Source: Christiangramia oceanisediminis
Lineage (GTDB): Bacteria; Bacteroidota; Bacteroidia; Flavobacteriales; Flavobacteriaceae
Assembly (NCBI RefSeq): GCF_022570735.2
Contig: NZ_JANCNS010000003.1
Location: forward strand, 62,001-126,000
Direction of reading: 5' to 3'
Length of the DNA stretch: 64,000 nucleotides
This document shows positions 54,869 to 63,280 of this stretch, in pieces. The notes beneath the pieces were generated by a model. That model worked only from the letters and a program-made list of their open reading frames with translations. It was not told the DNA's origin and searched no databases. A program made the position numbers and the translations under genes. The first letter of the stretch is position 1. Each line of letters begins with the position of its first letter.

Positions 54869-56608
54869 ATGGATCTTAATCAAACAAGGCTTGGTGTAAT
54901 GGGGAAATCTCCTCAATATCTGGAAAAATTAATCCAGGCTCTTGCAAATTTGAATATCCCCGAAAAGAACATTCTTAAATTTCCTGAGTTCCTCCCCCTT
55001 GCAAATAGCGATCTTTCCCTTGTCTTCGTCGTAATTCACGAGTTAGATCCTACCGATGAAACTCTTGATGCTATCGAAAGCCTGCTTTCAATTTATCCCA
55101 ATCTTGTAATTGTTCACCCTAAAAGCATTGATCTAAATCAAACTTATCATGACCTGGGAGTCAGGCACAGTATATTCCTTGATGAGATCAATCCATATTC
55201 GGTTCACAAATGTTTGAGATATTCTTCAAAGAGGGAAAAGCGATCACCGCTAGATCAACCAGATAGTGACCATAATCCATTCAGAACCTCTGGTTATTCA
55301 GGTAAATGGGAATTTGACCTTTTAAGTAAGAACATTTCCTGGGATGAAACCATCAATAAGCTTTTCCATATTGCCCCTACTTCAGGACAAATACCCCTGG
55401 AAATATGGAAAAGTATGGTTCATCCTGAAGACAGAATTAAGCTGGAAACCCAACTTGAAAAAGCAATACTGAACCATACCGTTTTTGATTCGGCATTCCG
55501 GATAAATTCAAAAGGAGAAAATTATCGCTACTTCCATATCAAAGCGGTGGTAAACAGGGATCGTTTTAAAAGACCTCTTAAGCTGGTTGGAAGTATTCAG
55601 GAAACTACTTCAACAGAAAAGAAAAGAGAGAAATTATTAAATACCCTTAAAGAAAAAAGAGAAATCCTAGATAGTATTTGTACTGGTTTCTGCACGATAG
55701 ACAGGAACTGGAAAATAACCGATTGGAACAATGCTGCCGTACATATTACCGGAATAAAAAAAAGTTCGGCAATTGGTGAGGATCTTAGACTCTCATTTCA
55801 GCTTGATTCTGATGAGTTTTTTTCAGAAAAAGTCAGCTCCTGCTTTCATAGTATGAAACCTGTGCATTTTGAACATTATCAACCGCTTTTTAAAAAATGG
55901 CTTGATTACTCGATTCGGATAAAGAAGGATAAGTTACTGGTTTTCTTCAGGGATATAACTTCTGAAAAAGAAAAAGAAATAGAACTGCAAGCTTTGCGAA
56001 GGCTGCAAAACGATGTGATAAACAGCACCTCAGGCCATATATGGGCGGTCGACCAGAATTTCAATTTAATGCTCGCAAATGATAGTTTTTTTCAGGATAT
56101 GAAAAAGATTTCGGTGATTCCCTATGGCATTGGGTCAAAAGTAGGCAGCCAGTTAAATGGCTCTTCTGATTTTTCAGCTAAATCAAGAAAAAAATGGTAC
56201 CGGGCCTATAAGAAAGCTTTGAATGGCGAAAGCATGAAAATGAAAAGCGAGGTAAGCTTAAGAAACAAGCGTAAAAAACACTACCAGGTAATTATGAGCC
56301 CCATTAGATCTGATGCCCGGGATAATCAGAAAATTACCGGGGTAGCCTGTTTCTCAAGTGATATTACTACCAGGGTGAGACAGGTAAAAGCTCTAAAAGC
56401 GAAAAACAGAAAATTAAAGGAAATCGCCTGGATGCATTCCCACCTGTTAAGAGCTCCGGTAACAAAAATACTTGGATTGATAGACATCATTCAACAATCC
56501 TGGCATTCAAAAGAAGAATTAAACCGGTTACTTCATTTTTTAAAAGAAGCCTCACAGGAACTGGATGAGCTTACCAAGAAAATCACCGCAGCTTCAGAAA
56601 AATCTTAA
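54869..56608 (+). CDS. PAS-domain protein ending in a histidine (DHp-like) segment, no ATPase domain
   Basis: 579 residues. The first 130 residues look like a degenerate receiver fold (RLGVMGKSPQYLEKLIQALA, SLVFVVIHELDPTDETLDAI, NLVIVHPKSIDLNQTYHDLG, no standard D/K triad). PAS units follow at about 145-250 (SGKWEFDLLSKNISWDETIN), 265-370 (LDSICTGFCTIDRNWKITDW) and 375-505 (NSTSGHIWAVDQNFNLMLAN). The C-terminus, about 517-579 (KEIAWMHSHLLRAPVTKILG ... AASEKS), resembles the HisKA H-box (HxLRAP) but stops before any HATPase domain. It therefore cannot phosphorylate itself. It is 10 bp from a lone receiver gene, so it may act as a phosphotransfer or partner protein. Confidence 0.78.
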   Translation: MDLNQTRLGVMGKSPQYLEKLIQALANLNIPEKNILKFPEFLPLANSDLSLVFVVIHELDPTDETLDAIESLLSIYPNLVIVHPKSIDLNQTYHDLGVRHSIFLDEINPYSVHKCLRYSSKREKRSPLDQPDSDHNPFRTSGYSGKWEFDLLSKNISWDETINKLFHIAPTSGQIPLEIWKSMVHPEDRIKLETQLEKAILNHTVFDSAFRINSKGENYRYFHIKAVVNRDRFKRPLKLVGSIQETTSTEKKREKLLNTLKEKREILDSICTGFCTIDRNWKITDWNNAAVHITGIKKSSAIGEDLRLSFQLDSDEFFSEKVSSCFHSMKPVHFEHYQPLFKKWLDYSIRIKKDKLLVFFRDITSEKEKEIELQALRRLQNDVINSTSGHIWAVDQNFNLMLANDSFFQDMKKISVIPYGIGSKVGSQLNGSSDFSAKSRKKWYRAYKKALNGESMKMKSEVSLRNKRKKHYQVIMSPIRSDARDNQKITGVACFSSDITTRVRQVKALKAKNRKLKEIAWMHSHLLRAPVTKILGLIDIIQQSWHSKEELNRLLHFLKEASQELDELTKKITAASEKS

Positions 56609-56618
56609 ATAAAAGACT

Positions 56619-57035
56619 ATGAAATTATTACTGGTAGATGATGATAAGGTGATAAATATAATTCATCAAAAAATTATCAAACAATTATATCCCCGCCAGG
56701 CTATTCATGCATTCAGTGAGGGCCTAAAAGCCTTAAAGTACCTGGAAACTCTGAAGGTGCACGAGAGAATAGTCATCTTTTTAGATTTAAATATGCCCAT
56801 TATTTCAGGCTGGGAATTTTTAAAAAGATTACAGGATAGTTTTTATCATTTAAGAATCGAAGTATATGTTGTATCCTCTTCAGTGGCATCGGGAGACAGG
56901 CGCCAGGCCTTAAAGTTCCCCATTGTTAAAAGTTTCATTTCAAAACCTTTAACTCCTCTGCTTCTGAAACAATTGGCCATTCTCGAAAAAGAGACGAAGC
57001 TTAGCCACATTCCTTGCCCAAAGGAATCCCGGTAA
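56619..57035 (+). CDS. Single-domain response regulator (receiver)
   Basis: 138 residues, stand-alone CheY-like receiver. The acidic pocket is KLLLVDDDKVINIIHQKIIK, the phosphoacceptor Asp lies in RIVIFLDLNMPIISGWEFLK (with the MP motif), the conserved switch Ser/Thr is in VYVVSSSVASGDRR, and the lysine in VKSFISKPLTP. All key residues are present, so it can accept a phosphate. No output domain. It follows the PAS/DHp-like protein by 10 bp and probably works with it. A 37-residue membrane peptide follows. Confidence 0.9.
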   Translation: MKLLLVDDDKVINIIHQKIIKQLYPRQAIHAFSEGLKALKYLETLKVHERIVIFLDLNMPIISGWEFLKRLQDSFYHLRIEVYVVSSSVASGDRRQALKFPIVKSFISKPLTPLLLKQLAILEKETKLSHIPCPKESR

Positions 57036-57106
57036 ACCTCAGCAGATTATAACAACCAGGTTAAATGAAATGATACTCAATCCCTAACCTGAAAAATCTA
57101 AATATC

Positions 57107-57220
57107 ATGAAACTACTTACCCTTAAATTAAAAGACCGGCTTAACTTTTCCCAAAGATTAATTCTATTAAGTCTCTTCCTAATCCTAGGCATTTTGGTTT
57201 TAATACTGAACAGGAGCTGA
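57107..57220 (+). CDS. Possible 37-residue single-helix membrane protein
   Basis: ATG 57107 to TGA 57220. The basic start MKLLTLKLKDRLNFSQR is followed by a clean hydrophobic helix LILLSLFLILGILVLIL and a short polar end NRS. This is the pattern of a small membrane protein. It lies 71 bp downstream of the receiver gene on the same strand, in a stretch with no other coding. No family recognised. Confidence 0.5.
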   Translation: MKLLTLKLKDRLNFSQRLILLSLFLILGILVLILNRS

Positions 57221-57258
57221 AATTTTTGATTTCCAGGGCCGGTAAGAAATGGAGCCCT

Positions 57259-57298
57259 AAAAAAACAAAACCCTGATCAACCATAAGTTATCAGGGTT
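57259..57298 (-). terminator. Terminator of tRNA-Pro
   Basis: Stem AACCCTGAT (57269-57277 read on plus) / ATCAGGGTT (57290-57298), 12-nt loop, followed on the minus strand by TTGTTTTTTT. It lies 24 bp beyond the 3' end of the tRNA on the transcribed strand. Confidence 0.85.
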
Positions 57299-57321
57299 TC
57301 GTACTTAATAAAATGTAATAG

Positions 57322-57395
57322 TCGGGATGACTGGATTCGAACCAGCGACCCCACGCACCCCATGCGTATACGCTACCAGACTGCGCCACATCCCG
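57322..57395 (-). tRNA. tRNA-Pro (anticodon GGG)
   Basis: 74 nt on the minus strand. The acceptor is CGGGATG/CATCCCG (7 bp), the D-arm GCGC/GCGT, the anticodon stem TACGC/GCGTG, the loop ATGGGGT with anticodon GGG, the variable loop GGGTC, the T-arm GCTGG/CCAGT with TTCGAAT loop, and discriminator A. No CCA is encoded. All stems pair, allowing G-T wobbles. The upstream flank is duplicated in tandem (see repeat). Confidence 0.95.
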
Positions 57396-57595
57396 AATTT
57401 TTCAATAAACCGCTCAATTCCAATTTTTCAAAATTTTTCAAATCTAGTTTGAATCATTCTGTGGGGCAGCCCGCCCTGAGCGCAGACGAAGGGCCACATC
57501 CCGAATTTTTCAATAAACCACTCAGTTTCAATTTTTCAGAAGTTTTCAAATCTAGTTTGAATCTTTCTGTGGGGCAGCCCGCCCTGAGCGCAGAC
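57385..57595. repeat. Tandem direct repeat overlapping the 5' end of tRNA-Pro
   Basis: Two copies, 57385-57487 and 57493-57595, each about 103 bp, period 108. They differ at several positions. Each copy starts with GCCACATCCCGAATTTTT and ends with GCCCTGAGCGCAGAC. The first 11 bp of copy 1 are the 5' end of the tRNA gene (first acceptor and following bases), so the duplication has copied the tRNA edge. The unit contains part of a palindrome. Confidence 0.85.
57473..57494. repeat. REP-like palindrome within the tandem repeat
   Basis: GCCCT (57473-57477) and AGGGC (57490-57494) flank GAGCGCAGACGA. The whole resembles the dispersed CCCTGAGCGAAGTCGAAGGG elements common in bacterial genomes. The second repeat copy holds only the left part (to 57595), followed by different sequence. 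Confidence 0.5.
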
Positions 57596-57662
57596 ATGCG
57601 GCAGCCCCAATTATTCTGCAAATAAAACAGCTTTATTTTAATTTTCAAAGTTTAATTTCGAA

Positions 57663-58523
57663 TTAACCAATCACTCCTTTCTTACGAAAATAATCCATGA
57701 ATTCATCCGGGTGAGCCCCGGTTCTCGTACCGTTTTCCAGGGAATTGATGCTCTCCATATCTCCTGCACTCAATTTAAAATCGAAAATTTGCGAATTCTC
57801 CCTGATCCTTTCTTTATGGACGCTTTTAGGAAGAACGCATACTCCTTTTTGTATTGCCCATCGAAGTATCACCTGTGCAGCCGTTTTTTGATACTTCTGC
57901 CCGATCTCCTTCAGCACTTCATTATCCAGGATCTTGCCTCTCATCAATGGTGACCATGCCTGGTATTGGATGCCTCGATTCTGGCAATGATCGATCAAAT
58001 CCTGCTGAATTAATCTTGGATGAAATTCATTCTGAATCAACATAGGCTGGACACCACCTTCCTCCCTGATCTCTTCTAAATGATGTTCAAGACAATTGCT
58101 CACCCCAATGGCTTTCACTTTTCCCTCTGCATATAATTCCTGCATCGTTTGCCAGGCATCTATGTATTTCCCCGGAACCGGCCAGTGTATCAGGTAAAGG
58201 TCCAGGTAATCAAAGCCCAGTTTTTCCAGGGATCGCTCAAAAGCCTGCCTGGTGTTATCGCTTCTCATATCGTCGATCCATAATTTGGAAGTGACAAAGA
58301 TCTCCTCCCGCGGAATCCCACTCTGCCTGATCGCATCCCCTACTCCCTCTTCGTTGTTGTAAAAACTTGCTGTATCGATAAGCCGGTAACCTTCTTCGAG
58401 TGCAGCCAGGATAGAACTAATAACTTCCCTTCCGTCCTTCATCTTATATACTCCCAGCCCGACTGAAGGCATTTTCAAACCATTGCTTAAAGTAATATTT
58501 CCAGGTACTGTTTCAGATCTCAT
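57663..58523 (-). CDS. Aldo/keto reductase
   Basis: 286 residues, (alpha/beta)8-barrel NADPH oxidoreductase. Family motifs: GLKMPSVGLGVYKMKDG, YRLIDTASFYNNEEGVGDAI (catalytic Asp and Tyr), EIFVTSKLWIDDM (catalytic Lys), DYLDLYLIHWPVPGKYIDAW (catalytic His), and the C-terminal NADPH segment VCVLPKSVHKERIRENSQIF. Reduces carbonyls such as methylglyoxal-like or sugar aldehydes; natural substrate unknown. Its ATG at 58523 overlaps the upstream hydrolase stop by 4 bp. Confidence 0.92.
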   Translation of the reverse strand: MRSETVPGNITLSNGLKMPSVGLGVYKMKDGREVISSILAALEEGYRLIDTASFYNNEEGVGDAIRQSGIPREEIFVTSKLWIDDMRSDNTRQAFERSLEKLGFDYLDLYLIHWPVPGKYIDAWQTMQELYAEGKVKAIGVSNCLEHHLEEIREEGGVQPMLIQNEFHPRLIQQDLIDHCQNRGIQYQAWSPLMRGKILDNEVLKEIGQKYQKTAAQVILRWAIQKGVCVLPKSVHKERIRENSQIFDFKLSAGDMESINSLENGTRTGAHPDEFMDYFRKKGVIG

Positions 58524-59440
58524 AGGTTTGATTTCGAATGTTGTTTTAAAAATTCACTCACTTCCGTCAAATAAATATCGGGTCTGTCCAGCCAGCCATA
58601 ATGCCCGCATCGGTCCATAATAACGAGGCTGGAGTTTGGCAAAATTTTATGTGCTTTTTCTGCCAGGTTAATGGGAGCCACTTCGTTCTTTCCATTAAGT
58701 ATGAGTACCGGTTTATTGAATTCTGAAAGTTCAGCGGAAAGGTCAAAATTGTTTTGTGACAGGTCTTTCCACATCAGCGAATTAATACGCATATTACCAT
58801 CCATGAATCTACCAGAAATTCCGGCTGCAAGGCTGTCGTTAAACAGGTAGGCCCGGGCGAGGATAGTAGCTCTCCTTCGGGCAGTCTCTTCTGAAGAATC
58901 TCCTAACTGAATTTTTGCAGAATAATGGTTCAACGAATCCCTGTAAGTTTCTGAAAGCTGGGAATACACATCAAAATCTTCAAGTATATCAAGATCCAGC
59001 CCACCAGAATGCGACTGTATCATCGCCTGTACTCTTTGTGGGTGTTTCACGGCATAAGCATAGGCCAGCATGCCTCCAAACGAATGGCCAAGGACGATCC
59101 ATTTATCATATCCTAAATGCTTTCTCAGCAATTCAATATCTTCCACCATCAGGTCTAAATTGATGGTGCTGCTATCCAGGTTTTCCAGTTTTGATAAGCC
59201 GGTTCCTCGCTGGTCATAGATAATGGTCCTATTGTTTTCGGCTAGCATTTGAGCCAGGTCGGCAAAACCGGAACTGCTAATTCCGGGACCGCCATTGATG
59301 ATAAGAACAGGAAAACCTTCTCCAAAACTCTGAAAAGCCAATTCTCCATCAGTTGTTTTGAAGCTTTGATACTGTCCAAACAGGCCGAAGCTGCATAGAA
59401 AAGCAAAATTAAAAGCTAAAAAAAAGCGCTTCATAGGCAT
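58520..59440 (-). CDS. Alpha/beta hydrolase (proline iminopeptidase-like), secreted
   Basis: 306 residues. A signal peptide (MKRFFLAFNFAFLCSFGLFG) precedes the alpha/beta-hydrolase fold. Motifs: FPVLIINGGPGISSSGFADL (GGPG oxyanion hole of the S33 family), TIIYDQRGTGLSKLEN, the nucleophile elbow VLGHSFGGMLAYAYAVKHPQ (GHSFGG) and the C-terminal His in MDRCGHYGWLDRP. The GGPG and YDQRGxGxS motifs point to proline iminopeptidase/prolyl aminopeptidase-type enzymes. The exported location suggests peptide or ester hydrolysis outside the cytoplasm. A second ATG two codons in is also possible. Coupled to the aldo/keto reductase gene downstream. Confidence 0.87.
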   Translation of the reverse strand: MPMKRFFLAFNFAFLCSFGLFGQYQSFKTTDGELAFQSFGEGFPVLIINGGPGISSSGFADLAQMLAENNRTIIYDQRGTGLSKLENLDSSTINLDLMVEDIELLRKHLGYDKWIVLGHSFGGMLAYAYAVKHPQRVQAMIQSHSGGLDLDILEDFDVYSQLSETYRDSLNHYSAKIQLGDSSEETARRRATILARAYLFNDSLAAGISGRFMDGNMRINSLMWKDLSQNNFDLSAELSEFNKPVLILNGKNEVAPINLAEKAHKILPNSSLVIMDRCGHYGWLDRPDIYLTEVSEFLKQHSKSNL

Positions 59441-59545
59441 AGAAATTGAACCAGTTTATATTCCTAAAAAATTAAAACAGGAAGTTTTTTAATCCCACCA
59501 ATTTAAAATTTAAATTTAGCGTCCCAAATACAATGACCTATAAAT

Positions 59546-60793
59546 ATGCCACAGAGAATCTTATTTCTGTTTATCATTTTATTCACAGCCAGCGCCAATG
59601 CCCAGGAGATCACTGAAACCAATACGGATAGCATTTATTTTAAAGCACTTGACCTTTATAAAGAAACCAGCTATCAACAATCTCTGGACTACACAAACCG
59701 GGGCCTTGAATTAGCGCCCGATTATCACGACATTCGGATTCTCAGGATTCGAAACCGTTGGGCTCTGGAGCAAATAAGACTAGCAGGTGATGACCTTATC
59801 TATCTACTGCAAAATGTGCCAGATTATCCCGGGGTTTCAGAACTTGCCAATCGCCAGGTACTATTGTTTAAAGATTCTCAGCGAGCCCTGGAATTTATCA
59901 ATATCCTTGAGGAACAGCAGAATTCAAACCTGGAGGTACAGGTTTTAAAAGCCTCTTTATATGAAAAAGCTGGTAAAAAGAAAGAAGCCAGGGAACTGGC
60001 TTTAGAACTTTTTTCGAACAGAGAACTCAACAACGACCAGCGGTATACCATTCAGAATATATTAAAAAGAACCATTTCTAACGAAATTGGTTTTAATTAC
60101 CAGTACATCAATTTTAGCGATGATTACAGCCAAAGCGATTCCTGGAACACCTTCTCAGGTGAATATCTTCACTATTTTGGCCGCTCGGCTGTAATTGGCC
60201 GTATCACGCACCTGGACAGAAATTATGACTCTGGTTCTCTTTATGAGATCGAGGCCTATCCCGTTTTTAGCGACCGCGTCTACGCCTTTGTAAACCTAGG
60301 GCTGTCTAATGGAACTATCTATCCGGATTTGCGTGGAAGCGCCAGCGTCTTTGTCAATTTTCTGAAAAGTTTCGAATTGGAAGCCGGAGGCCGTTTACTG
60401 CATTTCAGCGAGCAGGACTATTTTACGGGTATTGCGGGACTAACCTACTACACCGGGAAATTTTACCTGAACACAAGGGCTTTTATAGGGCCTGAAACCC
60501 TGGGTCAGCTGGTACAGAATTACCAGTTTAACATCAGGTATTACCTTAAGGATACCGATAATTTTATCTTCGGAAGACTGGGAAGCGGCATATCGCCTGA
60601 TGAAAGCACCATTTTTACCCAGGTTCAGGAAAATCCTGGTCTGGATGCCTACTACCTTAATTTTGGACTTAATAAGACACTCGGTGCCAAACACATCATC
60701 CAGGTTTCAGGAGGATTCCTTCAGGAAGATCTCAGTAACGGAAATACCGGAAATCAATTGATAGCTAACCTGGGATATCGCTTCCGGTTTTAA
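59546..60793 (+). CDS. YaiO-family outer-membrane beta-barrel with N-terminal TPR-like repeats
   Basis: 415 residues. A signal peptide (ILFLFIILFTASANA) is followed by a helical region at about 25-170 with TPR-like patterns (ALDLYKETSYQQSLDYTNRG, VLKASLYEKAGKKKEARELA). The rest (about 185-415) is a beta-barrel: GFNYQYINFSDDYSQSDSWN, EYLHYFGRSAVIGRITHLDR, VYAFVNLGLSNGTIYPDLRG, ending in LIANLGYRFRF with the C-terminal Phe typical of barrels. This TPR-plus-barrel plan resembles PgaA-like polysaccharide exporters. The stop overlaps the stop of the convergent glycosyltransferase gene by 4 bp. Confidence 0.85.
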   Translation: MPQRILFLFIILFTASANAQEITETNTDSIYFKALDLYKETSYQQSLDYTNRGLELAPDYHDIRILRIRNRWALEQIRLAGDDLIYLLQNVPDYPGVSELANRQVLLFKDSQRALEFINILEEQQNSNLEVQVLKASLYEKAGKKKEARELALELFSNRELNNDQRYTIQNILKRTISNEIGFNYQYINFSDDYSQSDSWNTFSGEYLHYFGRSAVIGRITHLDRNYDSGSLYEIEAYPVFSDRVYAFVNLGLSNGTIYPDLRGSASVFVNFLKSFELEAGGRLLHFSEQDYFTGIAGLTYYTGKFYLNTRAFIGPETLGQLVQNYQFNIRYYLKDTDNFIFGRLGSGISPDESTIFTQVQENPGLDAYYLNFGLNKTLGAKHIIQVSGGFLQEDLSNGNTGNQLIANLGYRFRF

Positions 60794-62241
60794 GTTTCTG
60801 AAACCTTGAATCCCTTGCGTGTCATGGTTCCCCAGCCAGATTTGATACCAAAAAGCTTTTTATAATAGCCCTTCATCTGGCCGAAAACGATCACCGGATG
60901 GTATACAAAAGGCTCGAGGTATGCCGCCAGTAAGAGTTCGATGATCTGTTTAGGCCTGGTATAATGATCAAAGCTTTTCACATACATAAAGATCGCTGCA
61001 GTAGAAAAGATGCATCCCAACAAATAAATTGCAAAAAATAAAAGAATCGCGACGGGCCAGTTTATCCAGCCAAATAGCCCAAATGCGATAATACAAATAA
61101 GACCAAAAAATTCAACCAGCGGCGCACCGAACTCAAAGAATAACCAGTACGGGTAATAAAATAAACCCATAAACCGATATTTGGGATTAAAGAACAGCTT
61201 CTTGTTGATCGACATGGTTTCCCAAAGTCCGCGTGCCCAGCGATCCCGTTGTTTTACAAGTATACTATAATCCGGAGGCCCTTCTGTCCAGCAAAGGGTT
61301 TCCGGTAGATATACCACCTTATACGGTTTCCCTAAATTTTCCATATGGGTGCGAAGCCTGATGCAAAGTTCCAGGTCTTCCCCCACCGTTTTATTATCAA
61401 AGCCGCCTACTTCAAGCAGTCGTTTTCGAGGATACATTCCAAAAGCCCCTGAAACCAGCATTAGGCCGTTCACTTCTCCCCAGGCCATTCTTCCTAACAG
61501 GAATGCGCGTATATATTCAACCACCTGGACCATCGGCACTATGGAATTGGGTAACCTAAGTTCTTTTAGGACCCCGTTTTTAACGATCGAATCGTTAGCG
61601 ATCCCAATTCCGCCTCCACAGGCGATGATCTCCTCCTTATTTTCCTCGAGATAAGGCCTCACCATCTTCAGCAATGCATCCTGTTCAATGATACAATCAG
61701 CATCAGTACATACCACCAGTTCGGTAGTGGCAAAATTGATCCCGGTATTAAGGGCATCTGCCCGGCCACCATTGTTCTTATCGATCACCGTTAGATGGGT
61801 ATACTTTTTATTCTTGCTTCGATAAATATGTCTTACAGAAGCGGTTGGGATAGGCTGGGAAATAAAACTGGCATCATGCTGTTCCAGGTCGAATTCCCTG
61901 ATAAGTTTTTCCATGGAATCGTCCTTGCTACCGTCATTAACCAGGATGAGCTCATAATATGGATACTGGATGGATAAGAGGGATTTCACATTTTCGATAA
62001 TTGTGAGCCCTTCATTGAAAGCCGGTGCAACCAGCGTAACAGAAGGAATATCTGTTGCGCTTACAATATCTCCAACCTGGAGAAAAGTAGCTCTTCTTTT
62101 GGTTCTCCTTATAGCCCTGGAAGCTAAGAGAACTCCAGCGAAATAAAGACACAGCAGGATAATTCCGTAGGTAAAGAAGAAATAATTCGTCAGGTCATAA
62201 ACGATACCACTCCCAAAAAAATTTTCCACACTATCCCACAT
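60790..62241 (-). CDS. Processive family 2 glycosyltransferase (PgaC/hyaluronan-synthase-like)
   Basis: 483 residues. One N-terminal helix (FFFTYGIILLCLYFAGVLLA) and several C-terminal ones (FEFGAPLVEFFGLICIIAFG, WPVAILLFFAIYLLGCIFST) flank the catalytic domain. Motifs in order: TLVAPAFNEGLTIIENVKSL, ILVNDGSKDDS (UDP-binding Asp), LVVCTDADCIIEQDALLKMV (DxD), VGEDLELCIRL (catalytic base ED), and QRDRWARGLWE (QxxRW). The D, DxD, ED, QxxRW set is that of polymerising beta-glycosyltransferases such as PNAG synthase. Polymer identity cannot be deduced. Its start overlaps the HEAT-like gene by 11 bp. Confidence 0.9.
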   Translation of the reverse strand: MWDSVENFFGSGIVYDLTNYFFFTYGIILLCLYFAGVLLASRAIRRTKRRATFLQVGDIVSATDIPSVTLVAPAFNEGLTIIENVKSLLSIQYPYYELILVNDGSKDDSMEKLIREFDLEQHDASFISQPIPTASVRHIYRSKNKKYTHLTVIDKNNGGRADALNTGINFATTELVVCTDADCIIEQDALLKMVRPYLEENKEEIIACGGGIGIANDSIVKNGVLKELRLPNSIVPMVQVVEYIRAFLLGRMAWGEVNGLMLVSGAFGMYPRKRLLEVGGFDNKTVGEDLELCIRLRTHMENLGKPYKVVYLPETLCWTEGPPDYSILVKQRDRWARGLWETMSINKKLFFNPKYRFMGLFYYPYWLFFEFGAPLVEFFGLICIIAFGLFGWINWPVAILLFFAIYLLGCIFSTAAIFMYVKSFDHYTRPKQIIELLLAAYLEPFVYHPVIVFGQMKGYYKKLFGIKSGWGTMTRKGFKVSET

Positions 62242-63280
62242 ACAAACTGGATTTTGGAAATTGCTGCATATAGAACTCCTGAACCTTTTCTTTATACCCG
62301 TTATTCCAGAGGATCTGTGCTACATTCAATTTAATATCTTCATTAGGACCATATAATTTCTCGAGGTAAAATTCCGGATCCATATTAGAGTTTTCATAAA
62401 TATAATTCATGAGCTGAAGCTTCTGGGTGGCATCAGGAATTTTGTCATATTCATTCTTTATGTAGGCCATACTAGCCGAAGAAACCGAAAAAGTATTGAT
62501 GCAATAGATCGCTGTTTCCCTAACCTCGTAATCTTCATCGGCCAGGTGTTTCATTATAAATTCAACCTCGCTTTGCAGTTCGAACTTCCTGATGATACGC
62601 ATCAGCAATCGTTTAGCAAAAGACCGTTCGGTTCCATAAACCTTCTGAAGCCATTTTAGATCGGGTTGAGGATAAAAATCATAGAGTTTCTCAACCACCT
62701 TGATCTGCTGCCAGAGGGTCATGTTCCATTTAAGATAAGGAAGAAACCGAAGGCTCTCCCAACCGAGGAAAACCACCATGGCGATCTGGGCTTCCCGCCT
62801 TACATAGATATTCTTATCGTTTCGATACTTTAAAACTTCATCCAGGTAATGCACCTGGTTCATCTCATAGATTTCCCTGATCCCTCTAGCCTGCCGGTAC
62901 CAGTTCCAGCTACTTATCTTTTTAATGGAAACTCCGTAAGGTGGGATCATCCCATAAAGCTTTTGCAGCTTGGTAAAATTACTGCCCGAAATACTTCGCT
63001 GGGTTCGGATCATCAGCGAGATCAGGTACTGGACATTATTGCGATTAGCCGGTCGAATTCCTGTTTTTTTAAGTCGGTCGTTTATTTGTTGAACACTTAA
63101 TGGATTTGCAGGATCATTGTACAGGTATCTGCTTACCAGGTCGGCAAAGGTCGCTTCAATTAGGGCAAGTCTGCTGGTTCGTATACGGCGGTAGAACATA
63201 CTTACGCCAATGGATATCCAACAAACAACCAACAGCAAGACTAAGATTTTTATGAAGAACAGTAGGCTTATTTCATTCAT
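62231..63280 (-). CDS. Membrane-anchored HEAT-repeat-like protein
   Basis: 349 residues. An N-terminal membrane helix (LLFFIKILVLLLVVCWISIG) is followed by helical repeats. The segment IYVRREAQIAMVVFLGWESL and DEDYEVRETAIYCINTFSVS are HEAT-like helix pairs, and NEDIKLNVAQILWNNGYKEK continues the pattern at the C-terminus. No catalytic motif. It lies between the receiver and the glycosyltransferase with overlaps of 8 and 11 bp. A scaffold linking receiver and synthase at the inner membrane is plausible, but inferred from position. Confidence 0.75.
   Translation of the reverse strand: MNEISLLFFIKILVLLLVVCWISIGVSMFYRRIRTSRLALIEATFADLVSRYLYNDPANPLSVQQINDRLKKTGIRPANRNNVQYLISLMIRTQRSISGSNFTKLQKLYGMIPPYGVSIKKISSWNWYRQARGIREIYEMNQVHYLDEVLKYRNDKNIYVRREAQIAMVVFLGWESLRFLPYLKWNMTLWQQIKVVEKLYDFYPQPDLKWLQKVYGTERSFAKRLLMRIIRKFELQSEVEFIMKHLADEDYEVRETAIYCINTFSVSSASMAYIKNEYDKIPDATQKLQLMNYIYENSNMDPEFYLEKLYGPNEDIKLNVAQILWNNGYKEKVQEFYMQQFPKSSLYVG

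Noticed and set aside
57385-57595. attL/attR-like integration site at tRNA-Pro
   Set aside because: Repeats are adjacent with no cargo between them and no integrase; tandem slippage fits better.
57454-57648. Minus-strand frame with repeated SALRAGCPTE segments
   Set aside because: Produced entirely by translating the tandem repeat and REP-like palindrome.
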